A program made the translations under genes and the position numbers. This document shows positions 1 through 13,345 of a stretch of DNA of 64,000 nt, in pieces. How positions within the stretch are numbered: the first letter of the stretch is position 1; each line of letters opens with the position of its first letter. Origin of the DNA: Lutjanus erythropterus (taxonomy: Eukaryota; Chordata; Actinopteri; Lutjaniformes; Lutjanidae); NCBI GenBank assembly GCA_020091685.1, contig CM034605.1:12992635-13056634 (forward strand), written 5' to 3'. The notes under the pieces are model-generated. The model saw only the letters and a list, made by a program, of their open reading frames with translations. It was not told the origin of the DNA and searched no databases.

Positions 1-540
1 CAGGACTGGGCTCAGCAGCCTCCCAGCGAACACAGCCAGTCACCAGGACAAACACAGCCTCCAAGACTGACAAGGAATACAGTACCAAGTTTATTTACTG
101 AGTTTCCTGATGAAAAGATAGCTTTAGCAGCTTACTCATTGCTAAAGTAGCTAACTGTAACTGTTAGCTGCCATTAGCAGACATCAGAACCAGGCAGAGC
201 AGTCTCCCAGCGAACACAACTGGTCACCAGGACGGTCTCCAATACTGTCAGGGAATACAGTACTGGGGTTGTTTAGAGTTTTCTGATGGAAAGATAGCTT
301 TAGCAGCATCTTTAGAAGCTTATTTGTTTCCAAAATGGCTAACTGTAATGGTTAGCTGATATTAGCAGCCAACAGAACTGGGATCAGCAGCCTTCCAGTG
401 AATACAACTGGCCACCAGGACGAACAGTTTCCGATACTGTCAGGGAATACAGCACCAGGGTTGTTTGCGGAGTTTCGTGATGGAAAGATAGCTTAAGCTG
501 TTGCTAAAGTAAGTTACCTAACTGCTAACTGTAGTTAGCT
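1..540. repeat. Tandem repeat, about 185-bp unit, three copies
   Basis: Three diverged copies are seen in direct order. The anchor word tcccagcgaacac occurs near 21 and 205, and a variant (ttccagtgaatac) near 394, giving periods of about 184 and 188 bp. Each copy also carries a form of 'tcagggaatacag' and 'gatggaaagatagctt'. The array begins at or before the window edge, so the true copy number is unknown. No coding sense was found in it. Confidence 0.8.
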
Positions 541-2718
541 CGGTTAGCCAGGGTGCTGGGAGCCAAACTCAACAAGAAGACCATCTTGGTACTGTAGGCT
601 TTTCTTTGTGATCAAACCACTCTCTGAGGCTGTTTTGGTCCCAATCTGACCATGGTCACTGAGAACTCCCAGTCTGGCAAGAGTCAGATGATGGGACTGC
701 TCTCCCTCCAAGCGTTACATGGACCACTTTAGCTGCATGGCAGGAGGAGGGGTGAGGGACTACTGTAAACACCAATCAATGCCTGCGACAAGTCCCTCCC
801 ATGTGTTTTACAGGAAACACATAACCAATAAGCACTCAGCTGGCTGTTTCATGGGAACTTTAACCTTGCTTTAAAGTAGCAAGGACCAGCCACACAATGT
901 CCACACAATGAAGAAATGTCCTCACAATGATGGTTTAAAACTGATTGTTCCTAACAAAGATAGCACACATGCACACACACGCACAGATTGGTTACTGTGT
1001 ATAGATTCGGTTGGTTGTCTGTTATTATTATCCTCACCATGAGGATTATAGCCTCCAGGGATCATTGGGAATTTTGGGGCAAGGCAAAGCCACTGGCTCT
1101 GTATAATATAGGAGGGGGAGTATACATTTACAGTATGGATGCCTGTGTGTGTGTGTGTGTGTGTGTTTGGGTGGGTGCTGGGGTCCAGCTGACGGAGGGA
1201 AGAGGTCTGTCTGACTGGCTGGATTAGAGACAGAGCCTGGCAGGCAGATCATTACCTCACTGCAGTCTTAAATCTAAATTAACCAGGACTTAACTCTCGT
1301 ACAAGACCTCTAATCTGCTCCACGGGGAAAGTACTGCACACAGGCGCACGGAGGGGAAGGAGGCCTGCGGGAACTAAAAACAGCACAAGCCAACTTTATT
1401 GCTGAGGAACAGTGTGAAGCCTGGTCATTTGTAAGTGAGCAAAGCAAGCATAGTGAGCTTGTTTGAGAGAAACAGCGAGAAATGAGGCAGATGCCAGATT
1501 TCAGGGATTGCAGTAATGTTGCTGCATGGATTGAAACACTCTACTACGGTAATTAAAACTAAAGAAGAGTCACATACATACAGAGTTATTATTAAAGCTC
1601 TGTTCCTACATCCAGATTATTTTCTCTATATATGTCAGCTTAGAATTCTTAACATTTAATAAAGTCTGTTGTTTATTTGTTTGTTTATGAATGCCAAGTC
1701 TGGGGTCTGTCCAAAACATACAGACAGCAGCTAGCCTAGCTTAGCATAAAGACTGGAAAACGGGGAAACCCTTAGTATGGATCTGCCGAAATACACCAAA
1801 ATCTGCTTGCTAGTATGTCTCAAACTTAATAACTAACATGATAATATATATTTGTTTATTCTGTATAAAAACTTAATTTTTAAAAAATATTTTTTGCTGT
1901 TTTACAGGAGGCTGCTGCGCTACTTCTCGGCTGAGAAGACTCAAGGAAGCTACTGCTTCTAGCTAAGAAACAATGTGGCACATCATCCCCCTTAAAATGG
2001 GAAACTGTCATGTTTACACTTTGGCGTCCCCTGTGTTTTCACTCCTTCTGCTAAGCTAAACTGGCTTCAGCTGCATATTTACTGCAGAGACAGCATACTT
2101 AATAAAATGGGAACTATTCCAATAAATACTTGTATGCATGTTTGTATAGTAAAGTCACCCTAAAAATCTACAATATAGTACAGTAAACCTATGTTTGTGC
2201 ACAATCACATGGCAGATTTTCAGCTTCCAACATATAAATCTCAACGACAGTCACTAAAAAAGAGATTTGCACTTTTTACACTGAGACTGCACTGAAGACC
2301 TATTTTTCTTTCACAAAGAGCCAAATTCTACATTTGTATTTCTACTGTAAGTATGAATATTAGATTTTCTATCTGGGGTATTAGTTCTGAACATTGGAGT
2401 CATTGTGATTAAGGACACAATAATGAGGATTCAAAGACTTTAAAACTAAGCTGTAATGGAATAAAAATACCTCCATCTCCCTCCACTAATGCATCATTTT
2501 CCACTAACAAAAAAGACTATTATATAGGCTACTGGCACAGCAGTTCAGATTCTGATAATCTACACAATGCCATTAAAGCTTCGACATCCGTGATCCATCA
2601 GGTTATCCAGATTGTGATCACTGTGCTATGCCACAGTGTGTTTATCTAACCTCTGCCCCACTGATACACACAGTCCAGTGCAATACAGCAGAAAGGCCTG
2701 AAATTAAGCCCCAAATGG

Positions 2719-2749
<31 letters not shown>

Positions 2750-4639
2750 CAGAGTACTGCCGTCTTAATGGCATTAATGCAAACCGCATTAATGTGCTTA
2801 TGTTCTTAGCTAAATGTCCCAGTTGTGTGCAAAAAGCTCAGTTCGTGCCATGATGTATCACTTTGCAGAGCAGCTACTTTTAATTCACACACAGCATGCT
2901 GGTAGGAAATACATGACCTATATTCTGCATTTCTTTGACTGTATGCATTACAATATACTGAAATACATGTGAGTAACGTGTATTACTGGCACCAGAACAC
3001 ACTCATAAGAATGTGAAAATTTGATAAGAATCTGGTGATGTGATGTATCACGATGAAACGGTTACGATTCCATATATTGTGATATATTTACTTTTTATGC
3101 AATCAGAGCGGTGAAGATGAATAACAACTCTGTTATCTAACAGTCGGGTTTTGAACGCAACACTAAATGAACCGTCGCCTCAAATCTTTTCATTAATTGT
3201 AACACAGAGTTTTTGAGAACTGATACAGTATCACAAGACATGATCTCACAATACTCAAGTGTAGCGATATTTTCTTACACTCCAGTGAATTTTTTTTATT
3301 AAATTCATCAAGCACACACAAAACATGAAAAAATGCTCAGCTGTGTCCATGTTAACTTATTATACTTAATATTTACTTACTTCTATTTCTTGTAATACTA
3401 TATGTTATGAACTTCATTTTAGAGCGAAAATACTATCAACTATCAAACTATCAAAAATACCCCTGAAAATTTACTGTTATAATTTTTATTTTTAATTTAT
3501 ATATATGTAAAGAAATCATTTAGGCCAATATATCGACACCAGAATTTATTTTTGACATCAGCCCCCAAAATCCAGTATTGGTCGGGCTCTACTTCATTTA
3601 CTTAATATTGACATTCTGTATTTCCATGACTGCAACGTCTGTCTGCTCTGGATTGGGGTTAGAGGATATGGAAAACATCCTATAAAAATTAAGCAAAAAT
3701 TACCTCTGCTGTTCTGCTTTTTTCCTCATTAATTTTTTTTTTTTGTTATTTTTCCTGATCCAAATTAAATTCACTGTTCAATCATCATCTTGGGATGCAT
3801 AAATAAAATGATGATGTTGCTACTATCAGGTTTAAACAATCATGCAGTTTCTTGTGTCCTACACAGTGATTGGTTCAGGTCAGTTTTAAGCAGCCGGCAG
3901 CTGCACATACTGCACACATAAACCCTCATTGTCCTTTATTTTTAAATCGACGCCCCCCCTTCCCTTCCCTTCCTCCTCTCCCTCATGATAAGAAGACAGC
4001 CAACAGAGCTGTTTGATCCTGCAGTTCTCATTTGGGACAGCAGCAGCGACCAAACCTCCCTCCCCTCTCTCTCCATCTCCTGTCCACATCTCCTTCCACC
4101 CACCCCGCAGAAAACAGAGACAGAAAGAGAGAAAAGGGCACTGGCCCGGAAGGCTGCAGTTTTAGCCAGGAGCCATGCTGTCTTCAATACATGTTTGAAT
4201 TAAACATGTATGGAGCTCTTATACGGTTATTCAGAGCTGCTCTATGTGAGGCTGCAGAGTGTTTAGAATAAAGAAGATGCTCGGCGTGGTGTTGTTCACA
4301 CAGCGGGCTGCGTCTCTCTGGCTTTGACTGAAAAGATGCGACCAGGCAGGAGGGAAGAATCAAAACAGATCAGAGTCAAAACTTCTGACACTTAACTCAC
4401 AAGGCACTAACAAAGAGCAGAGATCATCCCAACACACAATTACTAATCCAAAATAACCTAAATTCTGTGTCTGAACGGCAGTTTGCTGAGGCCAGATTAA
4501 GATTACAGATTAGTATTTTAGCTCTGATTAAAATACAGCAGGGAAAGATTTGTCCGTCTGCTGCTGGAATATAACGACACTTTCTTTGCATATAATGAGT
4601 GAACCTTGTTGTAACCTTGCTGACCAAACCATCAAACAT

Positions 4640-5470
4640 CAAAAGCGACATAGTCAATTAATCGGCCAGTTGTCAACTACCAAATTAATCAACAACCATT
4701 TTGATGGATCGATGAATCCTTTTGAGTATTTTTTGAAAGAAAAAATGTCCAAATTCTCTGGTTTCAGCTTGTCAAATGTGAATATTTTTTGGTTTCTTTA
4801 CTCCTCTATGTCAGTAAAGTCAACATCTTCAAAACAAGTCTTTTGATGACGTCATCTTTGACACTGGGAAACACTGATCAACATTTTTCGTCATTTTATA
4901 ACCCAAACAACTGAAAATAACAATAACTGATTATCTGTGAAAACAATCGGCTAATGATGTTAATGATTAATCATTAAATGATTAGTCACCTTAAAGAATT
5001 TCACAGATTAAAAATGTATTAATTAAAGATTAATATTCTAGAAATGGCAGTAATTGTGCCTCATTTGTCATCGTTTGTCTGACAGAGCCATTAGTTAAAC
5101 AAGGAAACTTAAAATGAGGAAAGAAATGTCTGTTTTGCATTTTATTAATTATAAATGATTAATCAGTTGTTAGTGTTTATAACCACTGCTTAAAGAAAAT
5201 GCACAACATTTGCAACCCTTGATCTATCAGACATCAAGTGTAACACTGCAATGATTTGTTTTTAAAGACGAAATGTCCAAATTCTCTGATTTGGTTCTCA
5301 AATGTGAATATTTCCTGGTTTCTTTACAGTTGTATGACAGTAAACTGAATATCTTTGGGTTGGTTTTGGGTTCTTACAGGAGTAAAGAAATCAGTAAATA
5401 TTCACTCAGAGAATTTAGACATTTCAACTTAATACATCTGAAAAAACAACTAATTGAGAAACTGAGAAAA
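4640..5470. repeat. Two copies of a dispersed AT-rich fish repeat
   Basis: The word aaatgtccaaattctctg followed by 'caaatgtgaatatttt(t/cc)tggtttctttac' occurs at about 4744 and again at about 5272, both on the plus strand. The first copy is preceded by 'aattaatcggccagttg' and followed by 'gattaatcattaaatgattagtcacc', resembling the ends of the gattaatcgat family seen elsewhere in the window. The frames in it are not genes. Confidence 0.65.
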
Positions 5471-5618
5471 TGATCACTGACTGTACATATACTGTATGAC
5501 AACTTTCAATACTTCATTCAGCGAAAACATATTTTTATCCCTTTCTTTCTGTTTAGTTTGTGCCTTTGACATTTAAATTCCATCACTCATCTTTGACATA
5601 TACTGGTGGTTAAAATGA

Positions 5619-5619
<1 letters not shown>

Positions 5620-5650
<31 letters not shown>
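5620..5650. repeat. (CA)n microsatellite
   Basis: An uninterrupted CA run of about 15 units is read directly. It explains the His/Thr-rich and Cys/Val-rich frames on the two strands, which are not genes. Confidence 0.9.
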
Positions 5651-5651
<1 letters not shown>

Positions 5652-7620
5652 ATGGTACAAAGTGCGGGTACCAACCTGGCAGCGATGTGGCTGTAAAACA
5701 ACCCCGAGTCACTGACACTCTGAGGGAGGCAGTAACGGAGCACTTGGAGCCGATGTATGTCCATTTTGGTAAACAGGAAAACAACAACAACAGCAGCAGC
5801 AGCAGCAGTCTAAAAAGACACAAACTCCCTCTCGTGCTGCTCCGCTACCTTCAAACTGTAACTCATTAAAAGCAGTGTAATCCTCCTGCTGAGAGCCTGC
5901 CACATAAACTGCAGAGAAACAAGAGCACAAATAACCAAAAACAGCCACTTGAGATTAAAAAACGTCCCTCGGTTTGGAATTCCTGCACTGCTGCATCCAC
6001 TATGATCCATCCGGCAACAAAGAGATGACTGACGGACGGACAGACTGGCAGAGATGAAGTCATTGACCAGCCTGTTGTCTGACCGCATAACAGATGAGCA
6101 TGAGTGTGTGTGTGTGTGTGTGTGAGACTGAACCTCTGTGCTATTGTCATACTGTTGTTAACCCATGGGAGATTACCTCATATCCGTCTCAAACAGATTC
6201 TACCCCCCATCGTCACACACTCGTGTTTACTGAGTGTGTGTATGTGTGTGGGGGGGTATTGGGGTTGCTGCTGTTAACCCCCCCCCTCCACCGACTCCAG
6301 CCTGCTGTTGCCATAGTCACCCAGTACTAAGCACAGGCTGTATTAGCATCCAGCTGTCCATACTGTGGTCAGCTCTATTGATTGGGACGCCCTCAACCTC
6401 AGAGGACACATGTAGCCGGTGAACACACACCGACATGAACCGCTGGACGTGTGCGTGCTGAATGTCCATTAACTTTCACTGAGTAATTGACAGACTCTAA
6501 CGCTCAATCACAACTTGATGCAGATGTGGGGTATTTTGGAAGTCATTAGCTTTATCGTTGGCTGGAGGGACTTTGTCCAGACTGTACTCCGGATGAATTA
6601 AACTAAAGCTGGGCCGATAAACTGGCCTATGTTAGCTTATTGATCATACAATGATATTGATGTATGCAGTGTCTCCATTACAGTTTGTTCGGACGAGTCT
6701 ATTTTTAGCCATACTAGCAGCGTATCTCATCAGTAAGTCAGTCCACCACTTTGCTCCAGACTAGAATATCTCAACAATTGGATGGATGAAATTATGTCAT
6801 TAAAAACCCATTACCAAAGGAAAACCAGAGGAAATTAAAATTCAAAATGTCTCAACTTGTCCAGATAGTTTCACTAAGAGACAAGTGACACACTAACACA
6901 GACACGAGTGGTGACAGAAAATCAGACGACATTTACCGATGGCAGTGGCTGATGTTTATCTGCTGTGTTTCATCAAATTTTGCACTCACTAAATTTAGGT
7001 ATTTCGCGGTCGGACGTGGAGAGCTCCAGCTAGCATACCCAGCCGCTGTTATGGAGAAGTGGCTTGTGGCTTAGCCATTTTGGTCCAGACTAAAATATCT
7101 CAACAACTATTGGATGGATTTAATTATGCCAGAAAAATTCTTGGTTCCCAGATGATTTATCCTACTGGCTTTGGTGACACTGGTGACTTTTCCTGTTGTG
7201 CCACCATGAGATTCAAATTTGTAGCTGTGGGAGAACCATCTTTGGACGGCATCATGAAATATGGTACAGATATTCATGTCCCCCCTCCCTGGCAGCCTCA
7301 GCAGTAGCCTGCTTTCTGTTAGCATGCTAACATGTTTAATTTAAATGCATAATATGTAAATTCTGCTGATAAGACTGTCTCACATTAAAACAATAACAAA
7401 AGACGCAGTTTGATGGTGCTGTGAAGTGGCGTAGAATCATGGTAGCTGTTTTCAATCATGCACCACAGCTGATGAAAATCTATCTGACATGACTTTAAAG
7501 TCTCGCATGATGATATTGGTCAAGAGCAAGACACACCCATTCAGATTTACTCTCTCCCACAGACACACACAGACACCAAGGACTGACAGTGCTTCAGCGT
7601 GAGGGCGACATATTACTCTT

Positions 7621-7633
7621 TGACCTTTGACCT
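7621..7633. promoter_or_regulatory. Perfect DR1 nuclear-receptor half-site pair (candidate)
   Basis: TGACCTTTGACCT is two copies of TGACCT separated by one base, the DR1 arrangement bound by RXR heterodimers and HNF4. It sits in the presumed evl intron. Sequence match only; one such match may be chance. Confidence 0.3.
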
Positions 7634-9554
7634 CTTTGGTTCACCGGCCTCCTCTCTAACAGCTGACCTCATATGCCGCGGTGACAGGAAACAACACAGT
7701 CATACCGCCACAGGGTGTGATGGGCCACTGTGCTGCAGAAAAATGCCACTTGTGATTGCTAAAACGAGGGTCACAGTCAACAGTGATTGGTCGAGCAGGA
7801 GCGCCGGTCAGGAGCGGTTTGTTTTTTGGGGACGATCACATACAGAGTAATGTCGGTGCCAAGCAGAATTACTGTTGGCTCATCGGTGGCTCTGAGTGCA
7901 CAGCTGGACTGCAGGACATTTCTGCGGCAGGACGGGCAAATGTTAACAAGCTCGATCTGTGTCAGATGAGACTCGGCCTGCCCTGAGGAGGAGGACGCTG
8001 CTGCTCACTAACATTTAGAAAATGATAATCAGCTAAACTGCTGCAGGGCAAGTGATCACACTGAGCATCAAACATGTGATAACACATGTGGATGTGATTC
8101 CACTGTTTTCTCCAGAGGGTTACTTATCAAAGATAAAGTTAGATATATATATAACCTAGATACTATGTTAGAATATACTTGAAACTCAATTGGTTATTGT
8201 ACAGGTACAATTTGGGTCATCAGTGTAAATATAAAATAACACAACAGTACATGGGTGCCAAAAATAAGATTAAATACAAAACCATAGGAAATTAAAATTC
8301 AGAAGATCTCAGCTTTTTCCAGGCTGTTTCTTTAAGCCTTCACACCATCATCGTTTCATCTGGATGAACTGAACCTGAAGTGTTTACCCCCTTGGCGCGG
8401 TATATTTAAACACCGGACTTGAACTCTGGGGCAAACCAAACAACTGCTCTCTTGTCCATCTTGAAGGGGTAATGTGGACCGGTTCATTTCTGATGTGGAC
8501 ACCACTTAAACCAGTCACAGAAGTGTACCACTGTATGTACCACTTAATTAAAAAAAAAAGGTTTTCGTGAGCATGTTACTTGAAATGCCCTATTAACCTA
8601 TTCAATACACTTATGAGATGCTCGTATGCACGGTCCTCTGAATTCTGCCGATATGCTCTTCAAATCAACACAATCATGAACATAACCTGCATAATGCTCC
8701 TTGATGTAAAATATCCATGTTGAACATTTCCATAATATGATTCATGGATATGATGTTTCAGCAAGCACAGCCATTTAATGTTCAGTCACCCATAACAGTC
8801 AGAGCTGCGATGCAACTTTTATGACCAAGGAAAAACTAATCTAGTAACAATATTGATTTTATATTAATATACAGAATCAATATATTGAATGAGAGTGAAT
8901 GATCCTTTGATGAAACTCAATTAAAGCTCAAATCATTGCCTTCATTTAAGGAGTTAACTGGATGGTATCATGTCTACAGTGAGCAGCAGTGAAGCCTCCC
9001 ACAGTGAAATCAGCATATTGACGCCCATGACGACATCACTTATTCATCACACACCTCTAAAGATGCCAGTAGGCCCTCAGGCTAATTGTCATGGACACAC
9101 ATACAACATAGAGAGCAACCCCCACTTCTACACAGCCCCTCCCCCACATCTCCTTCTTCTTCTCCGCCTCACACCACCTTCCTCAGCGCTCTCCAGTCTG
9201 TGTCCTGTCACTAATCCTGATCCTTAAAGGGAAACGCTGCTTCCATTTGGAGGAAAATACTTACATAGGATACACACATGGATACACAGCGGGTAAAAAA
9301 ATGACAGACAGAATACACGCCTGCCCATAACAAATATGATTCTTTGATTTCTCAGTCACTGTAGAATTATATAACCCTGTGTCAAGTGTCATAAACCGGA
9401 ATATGCACTGATGTGCTGAGATGTCCGGAGGGCAGGAAAAGGAAGAACTGACAGTTAAAAAGGAAGAAATGCGACAAGATGGTTCAGATGAACAGTTGAG
9501 AAAAGTTAGTTTTTAGAAAAGAGAGGTGCCTTAAACCTGCATTATTTCTAATAG

Positions 9555-9567
9555 CCAGCAGGGGGCG
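9555..9567 (+). promoter_or_regulatory. CTCF-like motif
   Basis: CCAGCAGGGGGCG fits the CTCF core consensus CCASYAGRKGGCR at every position. The surrounding 'agccagcagggggcgactcc' also looks like a dispersed fish repeat, so binding is not implied. Confidence 0.35.
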
Positions 9568-10650
9568 ACTCCACTGGCTGCAAAAAGAAGTCAGTTGTAT
9601 GTAAGTTTATGGTAAAATAATCCTACTTCTCCCTTGATTTATGACATCAGTAAACAGTTTCCTGGTGTGTTTATGTCCCCTAGTTTCTTTTATACAGTCT
9701 TCTTCTTTTATACAGCGTGATGCTCACTGTGTAAACAGTGTGGTCAAGAGTAAAATAGATGATAAAGCAGGGTATGTTTTAGGTTGGGGCTACTGTCTGA
9801 TTGACGAGTCAGTCTCAGTGTGTCCATCATGAAACTCAGATCAAACTGTCAAACCAGACAGTGTTGATGAATTACTGATCAAGATTTTGTTACCACATTG
9901 CATATTTCTTGCCTCAAATGATTTCAGAAACATATTTTAGTGTGCTGTTTACTTTGCGGCCAGACAGGCCCACATTATTTCCTGCTGAGTGGACGAGCCA
10001 AAACCAAACATAGTCCAAGTCGCGGTACGTCACCCACCAGCTCCACACTCTCGTAGATACTGCTCATGCTCTGATTGCAAAAAACAAGATGGCAACCCCC
10101 CCAATACCACAGTCGAGACTTGAAACTACTACTAGACTTTCATAATATCAGAATTTCTCTGCACAATTATCACGGCCATGGTGAAAAGGCATCTTTAACT
10201 GTTTTTTTTTTGTTGTTGTTTGTTTTTTAGCAAATGAATGACACTCAAAATACATGAATAGGGAGCTGGAGAGATTTTGTGCAATTACGTTTTTTACCTG
10301 GGTTACGTATCGTCTGGATTTTTTCTGACATCAGTGCCAAAATGACGATATTAAATGGCACCAAGTCTGAATACTGCCTGAACTGATTCTACTGATACTG
10401 GAGGATAACAAAACAGTCAGCAGTTAAAGTTTACTTAAATATGTAAATAAATACAAAACAGTTACAGTCCTAATAACAGCAAAATAAATTTGGAGTTGGC
10501 ATTCTTGGTATTCTACAAACTCCAGCCTCAAATATAAGCATTTCCTGTGCAGAAATATTATTTCATATTTGCTAACCTGAGGAAAGGCTGCTGTCATCAT
10601 CATTAATGTTCTCCTCATCATTTATATGAATGGTTCTGCCACTGACATCT

Positions 10651-10663
10651 GCACCAGAGGGCA
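10651..10663 (+). promoter_or_regulatory. CTCF-like motif
   Basis: GCACCAGAGGGCA matches the CTCF core consensus at 12 of 13 positions, in the same orientation as the motif 1.1 kb to the left. Confidence 0.3.
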
Positions 10664-12333
10664 ACTATTTCAAACAGACAACTGAGACATGTGGCACCGA
10701 AATGAGGCGCCATAATGAGTGTTGGCATTTGGTCTAGTGGGTATCTGTCATATAAGAGCCAGTGCCATGCTGGCACTGCATTTAGGTACCCAAACCTGTT
10801 GTTCACACGTAATCATATGTGTGTTATTAACATATTAATATTGCAATTTTTAAATATCACGGTTATCGCCAATTAGGGCTGGGCAACATAATAATATTAC
10901 ATTGTATCGTGATATCAGACAAGATATTGTGACAGAATTATTGTAATATGATAAAAGTGTCGTCTTTTCCTGTTTTGAAAGGCTGCATTACAATAAAGTA
11001 ATGTAATTTTCTGAACTTACCAGGTTGTTCCAGCTGTTTGCATTTGCCCAGTTAGTCATAACAGTCAGTAATTATCAAAAAATCTCTGGATTAATATTTT
11101 GTGAAAGCACACATTCCTACAGTATTGTTGCAATATCAAGGTATTTGGTCAAAAATATTGTTTTATCACCTCAGCTGCTTCAATCCCTTGGAGTATACAA
11201 CATGTAGTCAGTCCAAACCTACATGATCAATAATTATCGATATCAGCCGATATGAAATTTCACTATCGTTACAGGTTTTTCAGCTATATATCGCTCAGGC
11301 CTATTGCCAGTACCAGTATATCGTAACACCCTGGCTTCAAACCAACCACATACCAATTGGTGACATCATGGTGGGTTCACACAGGGTGGCATCTTTAAGG
11401 TCATGTTTTCTGAAACGTACATAAGTTTGGACAAACCACTTGATGCTGCAATCTATTATTGAAGTTTCTTTTTTGTGACATTCTGCAGTATTATGAATGC
11501 ACAGTACCTCATAAATAATGAACACACAGCGAGAGAGAGAGAGGTTTTCCCTCTGATCTGTACTGTACTTTACAGTAGATTACTAGAGTGCATGCAGTCA
11601 AGCGTAAACCTCTGATGTTATCTCTTTTGACCCACTCGGCTCCACATCTGTATTTGAGCTTCAACAAATCACCATGTGCCGCTGTAATCTGCAAAGGCCA
11701 TATTATACAGGGACCCTTCTATCTATCCTGGTGTCATCTGGCTTTTGATAGTCCCACTCATTCAGCCCATTCAGAGATTAGCGCTCTCGATCCCTTTCTT
11801 CCTGCCTGTCTTTCTTTCTTTCTCACACATGCAACGAGTCAGATGGGATCCATCCTGTGAACGACAGAGAGCAGCTGAGACAGACAGACAGCGAGGAACT
11901 CATTCCTTCTTCCCAGGGAAAAAGACTGAACCAATGAAAGATATGCTACAGGGTAAACCAATCAGCCTCCTCTGCTACAGTAACAGCTGGCTCCAGAGAA
12001 AACACAGACAGAGAGGGGTGGAAAGAAGGAGACAGACGAGAGAAAGTCAGCAACTCCTAGAGGAGATTTTCCTCTCCCTCTTCCTTTCCTGGATTTCTCT
12101 CCAAGTTGAGCCAGACGCATTTTTCAACAGCATGAGCAGACAATTGCAGGAAGAAATGCAGGTTTTCTTGCAGACTAACAGTCCTACAAATGCAGCTTGA
12201 AGAACCAAACAGATTCTATGGTCTTAAACAAAAAGACTAGAGAGAAAAGGACAGTTTTACCCTTACTGACATGATCTCAAAAGCATAGAGGCTAAAAGAG
12301 ACAGAGAATGAGGGGATGATGAGGTTTACTTAC

Positions 12334-12356
12334 CCGAAGTCGTCCAGGGAATACAT
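12334..12356 (-). CDS. evl: Candidate alternative first coding exon of evl (Ena/VASP-like actin regulator)
   Basis: Read on the minus strand, ATG is followed by codons for MYSLDDF and a split codon GG, then a strong donor (GG|GTAAGT). I recall that one mammalian EVL isoform begins MFAFEEF and then joins SEQSICQ of the EVH1 domain; the length, acidic residues and final Phe correspond. The phase (two bases over) equals that of the canonical ATG-AG first exon. EVL is an Ena/VASP protein that binds FPPPP ligands through EVH1 and promotes actin filament elongation at leading edges and adhesions. The remaining exons must lie at lower coordinates, outside this window. The reading frame is open for some distance upstream of this ATG, so the exact start and transcription start are not fixed. 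The identification rests on seven residues, phase, donor and gene order. Confidence 0.6.
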
Positions 12357-13345
12357 GTCGCTGAAGAAGACAGTCCAGCTCAAGCAAAGGATGAAAGGAG
12401 GTATAAAGAGGGGAGAGATTATGGAGGAGAGGGGGAAGTGTCAGCCTGAGAGGAGAGAGCCGTACACATGCTGAACCAAACGCAACCCTTTTCCCTTCCT
12501 CACATCCTCTTTAAAGATTTCCTTTTTAGAAGAATACTCTACGCCAACAGAGCAGACATAAGACTGAGACACAGAGAGAGAGAGAAGAGTAGGAGGGAAG
12601 AAGTGAGAGAGATGAGGAGTGTTGCAACAGAGTGAGGGAATGCAGGAGAGAGAGAGAGAGAGACAGAGGGAGAGAAGATCATGTGACTTGTGCAGACCAG
12701 TCACCTCTCTCCGCTCTGAGGATTGGAGTGCCGTCTTTCAACCTCCAAGGAATCATTTCCACTGGATGGAAATTACATGTTAGGCTGTATGTAGGAAACA
12801 GGAGAGCTTTTACAACCCGCCTTTCAGAAAAACTAGAGTGAAGCTTTAAATAGATTCTACAGTAACTGAGTTTTTTAAAGACACATGTTGTGAGCCGTAA
12901 CCCCTAATCATCAATTAACTACAGAGCGGGGAAACATACACACAAGGTTCATGCATCCAGCTCGACTTTCATGAAAAGGAAACAACATCAGAGCTACACT
13001 GCAGGAACACGTGTAATGATGAGTCTTATATTCCGGCAACAAAGGGTTTCATTCATCAAGTGTAACATTTGTGGTTTCCTTGTGGTTTTCTCAGAATTTG
13101 TCCTCAACCGGTGGTCCATCTGGCTGAAGCAAACTTAGGCTATTAAGCCTCTTTGCCGCAGCGAGCCGAGGTGTGGGAAACAAACAAAGAGCAATCTAGT
13201 CCACTAAAAGATTAGGAGGCTTTGTGGGTTTAGAAAATAGTAAGAAACATGCAACAGATGCTAAAATCGAGCCTGGAAAGGTCACTCAAATACAAGATAA
13301 TCTTCTTTTTTTTTCAAAATATGGCTTCTATGAAGTAGGCCCCAG

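Larger units (their letters stand above)
541..12333. other. evl intron and downstream DNA; no coding exon found
   Basis: No exon could be supported here on either strand. The stretch holds microsatellites (GT at 1144-1167, GA at 2720-2749, CA at 5620-5650, TG at 6104-6124), AT-rich dispersed repeats, a pair of related repeats (4640-4990 and 5268-5470), TAGGGCTGGGC-type repeat DNA from 10874, and fragments of the 'atatctcaacaactattggatgga' fish repeat near 6760 and 7100. If the evl exons are right, this lies within evl intron 1, because the exon encoding the EVH1 start was not found. Confidence 0.6.

Noticed and set aside
11745-12200. Plus-strand open frame of 151 codons
   Set aside because: No recognisable domain, composition driven by purine-rich low-complexity DNA, no splice context, and antisense to the evl intron region.
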